Assembly: GCA_017620015.1 (NCBI GenBank)
Contig: JAFZRE010000004.1
Coordinates: 93,627 to 157,626, forward strand
From: Bacteroidales bacterium
GTDB taxonomy: Bacteria; Bacteroidota; Bacteroidia; Bacteroidales; ML635J-15
DNA length: 64,000 bases
Direction: 5' to 3'
Shown here: positions 1 to 7,354 of the stretch, in pieces
How positions within the stretch are numbered: position 1 is the stretch's first letter
How the letters are laid out: each line of letters begins with the position of its first letter
Translations under genes and position numbers: made by a program
Notes under the pieces: generated by a model
The model's input: the letters and a program-made list of their open reading frames with translations, nothing else
Databases searched by the model: none
What the model was told of the DNA's origin: nothing

Positions 1-330
1 CTTGTCGGAACCATTAATCACCATCTTGAAAATTGAATGACCGCCACCGTCGTATGTTCCCGAAAACGGCTTGTTCCCATCAAATCCGCCTATGGGCGTA
101 AAACCGTTGGGGAATATCTGAGAATCAACAAGGTCGATGTCGGCTGTCTGCTGGAAAAATTTTCCCGAAAACGGCACTCCCGCATTAACGGTATTTACGA
201 GTGTTAACAAATCCTGCTCCGATGTTATGCGATATGGGTCGGACTCCGTACCCGCACCACTAAACTGAGCCATCACGCCATTGATACACAACAGCATGAA
301 AACCAGAAGGTTAATTATAAGTTTTCTCAT
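1..330 (-). CDS. Secreted GLUG-like repeat protein, N-terminal part (truncated by window edge)
   Basis: The first 110 codons of a gene that runs off the left edge. Translation from ATG at 330 gives MRKLIINLLVFMLLCINGVMA, a clear signal peptide, followed by a G-x-G-T-x-x-x-P-Y-x-I motif and an N-terminal region of the kind seen in Bacteroidota surface proteins with GLUG repeats (GFDGNKPFSGTYDGGG). This protein opens in the same way as the T9SS cargo at 7355-9352, so it is probably also exported and may end in a sorting domain outside the window. A TAnnTTTG promoter word (TACTTTTG) lies at 402-409 on the same strand. Function is unknown; adhesin-like is an inference. Confidence 0.8.
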   Translation of the reverse strand, partial: MRKLIINLLVFMLLCINGVMAQFSGAGTESDPYRITSEQDLLTLVNTVNAGVPFSGKFFQQTADIDLVDSQIFPNGFTPIGGFDGNKPFSGTYDGGGHSIFKMVINGSDK

Positions 331-401
331 ATATAACAAATCAATATATGTTTTACAATCAAAATCAGTGCCAAAAATCAGACACTAATACGTGAAAGGT
401 A

Positions 402-409
402 CAAAAGTA
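402..409 (-). promoter_or_regulatory. Bacteroidota -7 element for the gene at 1-330
   Basis: On the minus strand the sequence reads TACTTTTG, matching TAnnTTTG. It sits about 70 nt upstream of the ATG at 330. A CAAA (TTTG on the minus strand) at 432-435 gives a 22-nt spacer, slightly longer than the usual 19. Confidence 0.45.
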
Positions 410-486
410 GTCAAAATTTTTAATCCGTTAACAAAAAAGGAAAGAAATCAACAGATAGGTGTTAATTTACTGAATTACAAATAATT

Positions 487-606
487 AACAACAAGAATCA
501 AGGCAGAGCCTTGTTGTTTACATAGTCGTAGGCTTTCATAGTTTTCATAGTCGTAGGCTCGAGCCTACGACTAACAACACAACGAACGGTCGCGGCACGC
601 CACGAC
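487..606. repeat. Cluster of intergenic palindromes and direct repeats
   Basis: This 120-nt stretch of the divergent gap holds three structures. A 9-bp hairpin pairs AACAACAAG (487-495) with CTTGTTGTT (510-518). CATAGTCGTAGGCT occurs twice (521-534 and 546-559), and the second copy continues into a perfect 24-nt palindrome at 549-572 with arms AGTCGTAGGCTC and GAGCCTACGACT. A further near-palindrome pairs GTCGCGGC (589-596) with GCCACGAC (599-606). The rest of the gap 331-672 is A+T-rich and shows no gene. Confidence 0.75.
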
Positions 607-672
607 ACAACCATATTTGAATTTTTAAATTTTAAATTTTTGAATTTTCTAACACTTAATCCATAATTTCAT

Positions 673-680
673 TATCTTTG
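673..680 (+). promoter_or_regulatory. Bacteroidota -7 element for porP/sprF
   Basis: TATCTTTG matches TAnnTTTG exactly. The ATG at 689 begins only 8 nt after it, so the transcript is leaderless or nearly so. The element also shows that an upstream GTG at 680 cannot be the start. Confidence 0.65.
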
Positions 681-688
681 TGGTTTGC

Positions 689-1705
689 ATGGGTAAGAAT
701 TTTTTCATATTGCTGAATATCATCTTGTTCGCGTTCGCAACAGCGTTCGCACAAGACATTCATTTCTCGCAATTCTACTCCACCCCTATGCAGACGTCGC
801 CTGCCAACGCCGGCAATTTCGATGGCGACTGGCGTGCAATACTCAACAACAAGAACCAGTGGAACAGCTTCACAAACGCCTACCGCACCTTTGCAGGAAG
901 TGTCGATTACTCGCATAAGTCACTGTTCACCAATGGTGACCAGTCGGGACTTGGCCTAGTCATCAACCGCGACATTGCAGGCGACGGAAAATTCGGCACC
1001 ACACAAATAATGCTACACGCAGCATACTATTATCCCTTCTTGTCGGAAAGATTGCTTGCAGGAGTCGGATTCTCGACAGGATACGCACGCCACAATGTCC
1101 ATATAGACAAACTCAACTTCGGCAACCAGTACGTAAACGACGGCTACGACCCCACGCGCGAATCGGGCGAACAATGGCAGAACACCGCTTTCGGCTACTT
1201 CGACTGCGCAATGGGAACAAACGTAATCCTCAGGTTGAACGAAAGCTGGACTGCCGAAGCAGGCTTCTCGGTAGCCCATCCGCACCAGCCTAAAAAGACT
1301 TTCCTCGGCTCCGACGATTCGCGACTGCCTGCAAAATGGATAGTCCACGCAACCGCCGACATAAATGTAAAGGACGAATTATGGGTTGCTCCGATGTTCT
1401 ACAGCATGGTGCAGCAGAAATACCTCGAATTTGACATTGGCGCTTTAGGTCGCATGAACGTCAATCCCGTGGGACTGCAAGCCGTATTCTTCGGAATGTT
1501 CGGTCGTACCAGCGATGCCGGAATACTTTGCGCCGGCGTACAATACTACAACGTCAGGCTTCTGGTCAACTACGACATCAACCTGTCGAAACTCACGCGC
1601 ATAAGCCGAGGAAACGGAGGTATAGAATTCTCACTCCAGTACATCTTCTCGAAGCCCAAACCATTAGAAACCCCATACTATAGGAAATGTCCGGAATTCA
1701 TGTAA
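689..1705 (+). CDS. PorP/SprF family T9SS outer membrane protein
   Basis: A 338-residue protein of the PorP/SprF family, outer membrane proteins that work with the type IX secretion/gliding machinery. The sequence shows a signal peptide (MGKNFFILLNIILFAFATAFAQ), then the family-typical opening D-I-H-F-S-Q-F-Y-x-x-P and x-x-S-P-A-N-A-G, and a predicted all-beta barrel ending in S-L-Q-Y-I-F. The start is placed at ATG 689 because the -7 promoter word ends at 680. It overlaps the next gene by 19 nt. That gene encodes a PorE-like protein, matching the common pairing of PorP/SprF paralogues with OmpA-domain partners. Bacteroidota genomes usually carry several paralogues, so this need not be the core PorP. 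Confidence 0.9.
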   Translation: MGKNFFILLNIILFAFATAFAQDIHFSQFYSTPMQTSPANAGNFDGDWRAILNNKNQWNSFTNAYRTFAGSVDYSHKSLFTNGDQSGLGLVINRDIAGDGKFGTTQIMLHAAYYYPFLSERLLAGVGFSTGYARHNVHIDKLNFGNQYVNDGYDPTRESGEQWQNTAFGYFDCAMGTNVILRLNESWTAEAGFSVAHPHQPKKTFLGSDDSRLPAKWIVHATADINVKDELWVAPMFYSMVQQKYLEFDIGALGRMNVNPVGLQAVFFGMFGRTSDAGILCAGVQYYNVRLLVNYDINLSKLTRISRGNGGIEFSLQYIFSKPKPLETPYYRKCPEFM

Positions 1706-3705
1706 CGAAACTTTTCTTGCGATATGCGCGCACAGGCATTGCAATATGTCTGCTGTCGCTTGTTTCGTGCGTGGCAACGGCTCAGGAACGCGATGTCAAC
1801 AATCTGGTTTTCAGTGGCGACAATGCCATGAAACAGAAGAACTTCTATGGTGCGGCGAAACTATACGAAGAAGCACTCAGACAAGACACGAAGATGTACG
1901 ACGTTGTATGGAAAATAGCCGAAGCCTACCGTATGGACAACGACTACGCAAATGCCTTGACGCACTACAAGACATTGGTTGACAAGGTAGAAAACAAATA
2001 TCCCGACGCAACATACTTCTATGCCCAGATGCTGAAGTCGAACGAAGACTTTATGAGGGCGCAGTACTTTTTCAAACGGTTCATAACGCTTTCGAAGAAA
2101 GACGGCTTCAAGGGCAACAAGGCATACGCCGAACAAGCGGAACAGGAAATCCTCAACTGCGAATATGCTTGGAAACAGCAGAACCACCCACAGGCTGTGG
2201 AAATCAAGCACACCGACGATGGCATCAACTCTGTATATAGCGACTTTGGGGCTTCACTGTCAGGAGACAAGGTGCTTTTCTCGTCAATTCGTCCCGAAAA
2301 CGATTCGTCGAAAACCTACGCATCAAGAATTTACAGCACAGAAGCCGATGATTTTACAAAAGTCGAAAACATTGATCTTGATGTACTTGCCCCAGCCGAC
2401 ATATCAAACCCGTGTATGAGCAAGGACGGCAGTCGAATTTATTTTTCGCTTACCGACGACTTTGCAAAAGGCAATACCTACATTTACCAATGCACACGCA
2501 CCTCCGACGGATGGAGCGACCCCCAAAAACTTCCCGAAAAAATAAATCCGCAGGGATATAATTCTACGCAGCCTCATCTCATCGAGTTCGGCTACCGTCC
2601 CGACATGCTTCTATGGTCGAGCAACCGTCCCGACGGCGAAGGCGGATACGACATCTACTCGTGCGACATTCTGCCCGACGGAAGTTTCGGCTCGGTAAAG
2701 AACATCGGCCGTCCAATAATCGAAGACGAACGTTTCGCACAGTTTGTCGATACAACCTCGCTGATAAATACTCCCGGTGATGAAATTACACCGTTCTACA
2801 GCCTCATCGACTCGACCTTGTATTTCAGTTCAAACCACTACAAGACAATTGGTGCCTTTGACATTTTTGCCACAAAAGGGAATTTCAGGGTTTGGGATAC
2901 TGTAAAAAATCTTGGCTATCCTATAAATTCGGCACAAAACGACATTTACTACAAGATTTATCCCGACGAAGGCATTGCATTCCTTACCAGCAACCGCAAA
3001 GGCGCACTTGCACAGACACACCAGAGCTGCTGCAACGACATCTTCTACCACAACATCGAAAAGTTTGTGAGCGAAGAAGAACGTATTGCCATGGAAACCG
3101 AAATACGCATCGCCACACTAACACAACGCACTCGTCTTCTCGTACCTATAAGCCTATATTTCCACAACGACATTCCAAATCCAAACTCGTGGGACACAGT
3201 CACAAACCAGAACTACAGCGACACCTACTTCAGCTATATGCAGATGCAGGACAAATACCGCCGCGAATTTTCCAAAGGTCTCGACAAGGCTGGACGTGAG
3301 CAGGCAACCGACAGCATAGATGTTTTCTTTTCAAACTATGTCGAAGAAAACTACAACCGCCTCATCGAATTTACAAAGATGATGAAGGAACTGCTAGAAA
3401 GCGGACAAAAAGTGGCAATAACGATAAAGGGCTTCACCAGTCCTCTCAACACAGTTGAATACAACAACAACCTTGCTAAACGAAGGATTTCGTCGCTTGT
3501 GAACTACTTCGACGAATACGAGAACGGTGTGTTCCGCCAGTACATCGAAAGCGGACAGATAGAATACAAGTTTGTAGCCTTCGGCAAGACTATGGCGGCC
3601 GCCAACGTGAGCGACGACCGCAGCGACCAAAGGAATTCCGTTTACAATCCCGCAGCGGCAAGAGAAAGACGAATCGAGATTATTGCGGTGGAAATAGAGA
3701 GATAA
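1687..3705 (+). CDS. PorE-like TPR / beta-propeller / OmpA-like protein
   Basis: A 672-residue exported protein. The N-terminus has a hydrophobic stretch ending L-V-S-C, a plausible lipobox. TPR-like helices follow at about 35-165 (A-A-K-L-Y-E-E-A-L, Y-A-N-A-L-x-H-Y). PD40/WD40-like propeller blades fill about 185-420 (L-F-S-S-I-R-P, I-Y-F-S, S-S-N-R-P-D-G-E-G-G-Y-D-I, L-Y-F-S-S-N). The C-terminal 120 residues resemble an OmpA-like peptidoglycan-binding domain (I-K-G-F-T-S-P-L, N-x-x-L-A-K-R-R-I). This order resembles PorE of the T9SS, thought to tether the outer membrane complex to peptidoglycan. Its gene overlaps the porP/sprF gene by 19 nt, so the two are probably translated together. It ends 3 nt from the convergent gene at 3709. 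Confidence 0.85.
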   Translation: MSGIHVTKLFLRYARTGIAICLLSLVSCVATAQERDVNNLVFSGDNAMKQKNFYGAAKLYEEALRQDTKMYDVVWKIAEAYRMDNDYANALTHYKTLVDKVENKYPDATYFYAQMLKSNEDFMRAQYFFKRFITLSKKDGFKGNKAYAEQAEQEILNCEYAWKQQNHPQAVEIKHTDDGINSVYSDFGASLSGDKVLFSSIRPENDSSKTYASRIYSTEADDFTKVENIDLDVLAPADISNPCMSKDGSRIYFSLTDDFAKGNTYIYQCTRTSDGWSDPQKLPEKINPQGYNSTQPHLIEFGYRPDMLLWSSNRPDGEGGYDIYSCDILPDGSFGSVKNIGRPIIEDERFAQFVDTTSLINTPGDEITPFYSLIDSTLYFSSNHYKTIGAFDIFATKGNFRVWDTVKNLGYPINSAQNDIYYKIYPDEGIAFLTSNRKGALAQTHQSCCNDIFYHNIEKFVSEEERIAMETEIRIATLTQRTRLLVPISLYFHNDIPNPNSWDTVTNQNYSDTYFSYMQMQDKYRREFSKGLDKAGREQATDSIDVFFSNYVEENYNRLIEFTKMMKELLESGQKVAITIKGFTSPLNTVEYNNNLAKRRISSLVNYFDEYENGVFRQYIESGQIEYKFVAFGKTMAAANVSDDRSDQRNSVYNPAAARERRIEIIAVEIER

Positions 3706-3708
3706 TTT

Positions 3709-4446
3709 TTATTGCATTTCCCTTCCAAACACAACAGTATTGTCTTCAATTTTCATTGCAGAAAGGGAAAAATGGCGGTTTTTGCCAGATTTTGTTAGGG
3801 TGGCATCAATTAATCCTTCACTTAGGCCTCTTGAAACTTCGATAATGCTTCCATTTCGACTTCCCTTCGACTGACCCTTCGACTGACGCTCAGGGGGCGT
3901 CTCGGGGGGCGTCTCTGGGGGCGTCTCTGGGGGCGTCTCTGGTGACATCTCAGCGAGCTGAATACTTATCATCTCGCGGAAATCAATCCCATCGTCGTTG
4001 GCAAGCTTGAAGACACACTCCTTGCAGTTCCAGAGAATAGTCAACTTCTCAAGGTCGCCGTTGGCAGCTGCTATTTCTTCATCGGAAAATGCCCGTGTTG
4101 CAATTCGCTGTATCCTTGGCGATATCTTTTCGATGTCAATGCCGACTGAATGAGTTGGATTATAGATTATTGCGGCAATGTCGGCAGAATGGCTTATTGA
4201 AATGTAGCCATTGTCGAGATAAGGCTTGCAATCGTTGTAATGTATTGTCTGATTGATTCCAACGGCTTTCAGCAATGCGCGAACCGACAACAATTCGATA
4301 CGGCGCTTTGTTGCCTTGCAACTGTCAATGCGACACAAATCCTCATCGCACAAGTCGCACATTGCACGCAACTGTTCCTCGGATTCCTCCATTTTCCAGA
4401 ATGCGAGAAGGGAATGGTCGGGTAATATGGATTTATAAATTAACAA
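3709..4446 (-). CDS. 4'-phosphopantetheinyl transferase (Sfp/AcpT type), repeat-invaded
   Basis: A 245-residue enzyme that would transfer phosphopantetheine from CoA to acyl carrier proteins. Family motifs are visible: S-V-G-I-D-I-E-K and, downstream, W-N-C-K-E-C-V-F-K-L, the positions that bind Mg and CoA. Two oddities. First, no ATG opens the frame; the best start is TTG at 4446 (L-I-Y-K-S-I-L-P-D-H), and a tandem 14-bp repeat covers this start. The first in-frame ATG, 18 codons in, would cut the conserved N-terminus. Second, a repeat block at 3863-3952 inserts four P-E-T-P units and Q-S-K-G-Q-S-K-G in frame, after the catalytic K-E-x-x-x-K helix. The enzyme may still work because both motifs are intact. 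The acpP at 19553 is a likely substrate. Confidence 0.85.
   Translation of the reverse strand: MLIYKSILPDHSLLAFWKMEESEEQLRAMCDLCDEDLCRIDSCKATKRRIELLSVRALLKAVGINQTIHYNDCKPYLDNGYISISHSADIAAIIYNPTHSVGIDIEKISPRIQRIATRAFSDEEIAAANGDLEKLTILWNCKECVFKLANDDGIDFREMISIQLAEMSPETPPETPPETPPETPPERQSKGQSKGSRNGSIIEVSRGLSEGLIDATLTKSGKNRHFSLSAMKIEDNTVVFGREMQ
3863..3952. repeat. Two adjacent 12-bp tandem repeats inside the phosphopantetheinyl transferase gene
   Basis: CCCTTCGACTGA occurs twice in tandem (3863-3886) and runs into CGCTCAGGG. GGGGGCGTCTCT-type units of 12 bp follow: four near-perfect copies at 3893-3940 and one degraded copy at 3941-3952. Because the units are multiples of three the reading frame is kept. 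The CTTCGACTGA-CGCTCAGG part matches the intergenic family seen at 56125-56242. Confidence 0.9.
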
Positions 4447-4518
4447 TGGATAATTAACAATGGATAATTAATAATCTTTGCCGGCAGTGGAGACGCGCCA
4501 TGGCACGTCTCTACCGCC
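4440..4518. repeat. 14-bp tandem repeat and REP-like palindrome between acpT-like gene and gldD
   Basis: TTAACAATGGATAA occurs twice back to back (4440-4467) with a third partial unit. After 15 nt an imperfect 36-nt palindrome spans 4483-4518: arms GGCAGTGGAGACGCGCC and GGCACGTCTCTACCGCC, 14 of 17 positions pairing. The palindrome covers the gldD stop codon, so it lies in the gldD mRNA 3' end and could act as a terminator or stabiliser. Confidence 0.8.
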
Positions 4519-5086
4519 ACTCAAAACTCTCCATAAAATGTTCTATGTCGTCGCGGATGAAATCTACCACCGGAGCGAGCGAATCCTTGTTGGGATGAGC
4601 CTCGAAATACAACGAACCTCGCATAAAATGTGTTGTGCTGTCGGTAAGATAAAACTGCACCTGCGAAGCCACGTTACCCTTGATATTATATAGACAGCCA
4701 AACACTCGCGACGAATCCTTCTCAAAGATGTTTTCCTCGATGGCATCGGCCTTTACAGTGTGCTTGTAGGCAAAATCGTGGGCATCGTTGAGCAGTGTGT
4801 CAAGGTCGCTGTTGACGTTACGATAGGTCATATAAACCGTTGCCTTGTACTGCGGGAAATATATGTCGAACCAGCAGTTGTCCTCCTTCTCCTTTATCAA
4901 AAAGGAATAGGTTGGAATCTCGAACTTGAACGGACATTCGCCGTTGTACTGCTTGTAGGTCTTTTCGGGAAAGTCGATGCGGAAATATCCCTTGGGACGC
5001 GGAGCATAATTTTTGCCGCCGCAAGCTCCCAATATGGAGAGCATCACCACAGCAATAGTTATTATGACAGCAATTTTATTTTTCAT
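4511..5086 (-). CDS. gldD: Gliding motility/T9SS lipoprotein GldD
   Basis: A 191-residue lipoprotein. The N-terminus has a hydrophobic segment and a lipobox L-G-A-C at about residues 19-22. It is followed by the GldD hallmark Y-A-P-R-P-K-G-Y-F-R-I-D-F-P. Length fits the family (about 185-195). GldD is needed for gliding in Flavobacterium; in non-gliding Bacteroidales it is retained with T9SS genes, and its exact role is unsettled. The gene overlaps the 3' end of gldE by 11 nt, so the two are cotranscribed as gldE-gldD. A REP-like palindrome covers its stop codon. Confidence 0.93.
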   Translation of the reverse strand: MKNKIAVIITIAVVMLSILGACGGKNYAPRPKGYFRIDFPEKTYKQYNGECPFKFEIPTYSFLIKEKEDNCWFDIYFPQYKATVYMTYRNVNSDLDTLLNDAHDFAYKHTVKADAIEENIFEKDSSRVFGCLYNIKGNVASQVQFYLTDSTTHFMRGSLYFEAHPNKDSLAPVVDFIRDDIEHFMESFEWR

Positions 5087-6362
5087 CGTTCTCGGTTTTG
5101 ACAGGTTCGGGCAACTTTACTTTTATCTTCTTGATTCTACGCTCGTTGGAAGCCGTTACGGTAAAGTCAAAGCCATTCACACTTATGGTCTTGTCCTTGG
5201 CAGGAATTTCCTGATTTATCTCGAGAAGCATGCCGGCCAGAGTTTCCGATTCGCCCTTGATATCCTGGAACAAATCATAATCGACATCTACAATTTTGCA
5301 AAAATCCACGATGCTAGTCTTGGCATCGAACTCGTAGTGGCGGTCGTCAATCTTCTTGAAAATATCTTCGTCAGTGTCGAATTCGTCGTGGATTTCACCG
5401 ACAAACTCTTCAAGAATATCCTCCAAGGTCACAATTCCGCTCACGCCACCATACTCGTCAATTACTATTGCAATGTGCATCTTCTTCGACTGGAAATCGG
5501 CGAGAAGGTCGTTTATCTTCTTGGTTTCTGGCACTATGAAGTGCGGACGGATAAGCTTGTGCCAGTCGAAATCGTGTTCCTCAACATGAGCAAGCACATC
5601 CTTGATGTAAAGTATTCCCTTGATATTGTCAAGGTTGTCCTCATAAACTGGAATACGCGAGAATCCCGATTCTACGATGTCGCCAATCACCTTCGAAAAC
5701 TTAGCTTCGTACTCAATGGCAAACACATCCACACGCGATGTCATCACTTCGCGGGCATCGAGCGACGATGATGCGACGATGTCCTCAAGCATTTCGCGGT
5801 CGTCCTTCAGGTCGTCGGATACAAGTTCGATGGCTTGCGACAAGTCCTCTATGCTTATTTCGGACGGATGCTTCTTCTGCAGGCGTTTCTTTACGGCAGT
5901 GGTCGATTTTACAAGGATTATGCTGAATGGAAAGCACAGTGGTTCAAGTATCCACAGCGGATAAGCCATGAATTTCGAAATCGACAACGGATATTTTGCT
6001 GCAAAAATCTTAGGAATCATCTCTCCAAACAGCAATATTATAAATGTGACGACAACTGTTTGCAACACAATTACAAGCACGGGGCTGTCGATGTTGGCGA
6101 AAATCCTATCCGACAGGAATGCTGTGATTATCACTATTGCAATGTTTACGAAATTGTTGGCTACAAGTATTGTTGCCAGTAGTTTTTCAGGATTCGACAG
6201 CAATTTCGCGATAAGTTTTCCCTTTGCTGTCTTAGCCTTGCGGATTTTTTCCTTGTCGCCTGCCGAAAGCCCGAAAAAGCCAGTCTCACTTGCCGAAACA
6301 AGTCCGGAGCACACGAGCAGGAATATCACTACGATAAGTCCTATTATGGTCGAACGATCCAA
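5076..6362 (-). CDS. gldE: Gliding motility-associated protein GldE (CNNM/CorC family)
   Basis: A 428-residue inner membrane protein. Residues 1-170 form a DUF21/CNNM transmembrane domain (S-A-S-E-T-G-F-F-G-L-S near the first helix, with three further hydrophobic segments). A pair of CBS domains follows at about 205-335 (F-S-R-I-P-V-Y-E-D-N-L-D-N-I-K-G-I-L-Y, I-D-E-Y-G-G-V-S-G-I-V-T). The C-terminal part is a CorC/HlyC domain. The relation to GldD and the gldE-gldD order identify it as GldE rather than a generic magnesium/cobalt efflux protein. ssb lies directly upstream, the usual ssb-gldE-gldD order in Bacteroidota. Confidence 0.92.
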   Translation of the reverse strand: MDRSTIIGLIVVIFLLVCSGLVSASETGFFGLSAGDKEKIRKAKTAKGKLIAKLLSNPEKLLATILVANNFVNIAIVIITAFLSDRIFANIDSPVLVIVLQTVVVTFIILLFGEMIPKIFAAKYPLSISKFMAYPLWILEPLCFPFSIILVKSTTAVKKRLQKKHPSEISIEDLSQAIELVSDDLKDDREMLEDIVASSSLDAREVMTSRVDVFAIEYEAKFSKVIGDIVESGFSRIPVYEDNLDNIKGILYIKDVLAHVEEHDFDWHKLIRPHFIVPETKKINDLLADFQSKKMHIAIVIDEYGGVSGIVTLEDILEEFVGEIHDEFDTDEDIFKKIDDRHYEFDAKTSIVDFCKIVDVDYDLFQDIKGESETLAGMLLEINQEIPAKDKTISVNGFDFTVTASNERRIKKIKVKLPEPVKTENDEK

Positions 6363-6365
6363 TTC

Positions 6366-6474
6366 AGTTAAGAGTTAAAAGTTAAAAGTTAAGAGTTGGG
6401 GATTGCTTACAAGTAAGCAATCGCAACAATCAGAAACATAGAAACTTATAAACATAGAAACTAAAAACTTAGAA
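6366..6474. repeat. Low-complexity and hairpin repeats between ssb and gldE
   Basis: The gap opens with AGTTAA/AGTTAAAA units repeated four times (6366-6397). It continues with a perfect 10-bp hairpin, GATTGCTTAC and GTAAGCAATC around AA (6401-6422), and ends with AGAAACATAGAAACTTATA-like words (6434-6466). The hairpin could terminate or process the ssb transcript. The AGAAAC words belong to the mosaic family found in other gaps. Confidence 0.75.
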
Positions 6475-6939
6475 TGGCAAATCTTCATCTGGTTCTGCTG
6501 CCGGCTGGAAAGTGTTAGGTTCTGCAGTAGCTTGTGTTTGTGCAGGTTGCTCGGCAAATGGCTGTGCAGGTGCTGCAGATGGCATAGCTACAGGCTGTCC
6601 ATCACGTGCCGACTTTGGCTCCATCATGCGGATTGTATCAGCAAGGATTTCGGTAGTATAATGTGTTGTATTATCCTGGCCCTGCCAACTGCGAGTCTGA
6701 ATCCTACCTTCCAAATATATCAGCATTCCCTTGTCGAGGTATGTTTCGCAGAATTTTGCAAGGTTACGCCATGCGACTATGTTGTGCCATTCGGTATTTT
6801 CGTGCTTTTCTCCGTCCTTGCCACGATAAGGCTCGGTAGTTGCCATACGGAAAGTTGCCACTGGCGTTTCTTCCTTTACATATCTTACTTCGGGCTTTAC
6901 TCCTAGCCTTCCGATTAACATTACTTTGTTTAGGTACAT
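6469..6939 (-). CDS. ssb: Single-stranded DNA-binding protein
   Basis: A 156-residue SSB. The OB-fold fills residues 1-105 (M-Y-L-N-K-V-M-L-I-G-R-L-G at the start, N-T-E-W-H-N-I-V-A-W, E-G-R-I-Q-T-R-S-W). A Pro/Ala/Gln/Thr-rich linker follows, and the protein ends D-E-D-L-P-F, the acidic tip that recruits partner proteins. Start ATG 6939 is chosen over the in-frame ATG at 6957 because the promoter word TATCTTTG occupies 6955-6962 on this strand, so the longer form would begin inside the promoter. Function is replication, recombination and repair; it heads the ssb-gldE-gldD group. Confidence 0.95.
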   Translation of the reverse strand: MYLNKVMLIGRLGVKPEVRYVKEETPVATFRMATTEPYRGKDGEKHENTEWHNIVAWRNLAKFCETYLDKGMLIYLEGRIQTRSWQGQDNTTHYTTEILADTIRMMEPKSARDGQPVAMPSAAPAQPFAEQPAQTQATAEPNTFQPAAEPDEDLPF

Positions 6940-6954
6940 ATCAAAAATTTTTGG

Positions 6955-6962
6955 CAAAGATA
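6955..6962 (-). promoter_or_regulatory. Bacteroidota -7 element for ssb
   Basis: Minus-strand TATCTTTG matches TAnnTTTG and lies 16 nt upstream of the chosen ssb ATG, leaving a leader of about 10 nt. Confidence 0.65.
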
Positions 6963-7197
6963 AGGATTATTTACGATTTCGAAGGATTTTTGAATCATGA
7001 TATTTTGCATTTTTATGAACCATAGAGACAAAACTAACTGCGAAAAACGCCATAAAATCATCAATAAAATTCCGATTCTCACTAAAAATTATAACAATTT
7101 TTTATCACAACTTCAACCATAACAATCTGATTAATAATCATTTGGAATCGCCACAAAAATAATATTGCAAATTTTGCACATTTTTTTCAAAAAAAAC

Positions 7198-7227
7198 TTG
7201 CAGATTGAAAAACAACATATATCTTTG
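7198..7227 (+). promoter_or_regulatory. Promoter of the candidate small RNA
   Basis: TTG at 7198-7200 and TATCTTTG at 7220-7227 are separated by 19 nt, the ideal Bacteroidota -33/-7 arrangement. The only thing downstream before a terminator at 7300-7340 is about 105 nt without any ATG. Confidence 0.75.
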
Positions 7228-7231
7228 CACC

Positions 7232-7337
7232 GCAATTAGATAAGCAAAATTCTATCTAATCGCCTAAAATTGCCCTCATATTATCAAACTTTATTTTAGC
7301 CTCCGTTAGAATCCCAAGCTTTCGGAGGTTTTTTCTT
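7232..7337 (+). ncRNA. Candidate small RNA with 5' hairpin and intrinsic terminator
   Basis: A self-contained transcription unit of about 105 nt between a well-formed promoter (7198-7227) and a terminator hairpin (7300-7328). Near the 5' end ATTAGATA (7235-7242) pairs with TATCTAAT (7253-7260) around a 10-nt loop, with GC/GC pairs flanking after one mismatch. The middle (about 7262-7298) is A+T-rich and looks unpaired. No ATG occurs on this strand in the transcript, so a peptide is unlikely. It does not resemble a tRNA and is too short for typical 6S RNA or RNase P RNA; I do not recognise the family. It converges on the T9SS cargo gene at 7355, so it could also be antisense to readthrough of that gene's 3' end. 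Confidence 0.6.
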
Positions 7338-7340
7338 TTT
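7300..7340 (+). terminator. Intrinsic terminator of the candidate small RNA
   Basis: CCTCCG (7300-7305) pairs with CGGAGG (7323-7328) and is followed by a T-rich tract (TTTTTTCTTTTT). The A-rich side needed for termination on the other strand is weak, so it acts on the plus strand. Confidence 0.8.
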
Positions 7341-7354
7341 ATAAACGACATAGT

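Noticed and set aside
5013..5771. Plus-strand frame of 252 codons opposite gldE
   Set aside because: Antisense to gldE, whose family motifs fix the coding strand.
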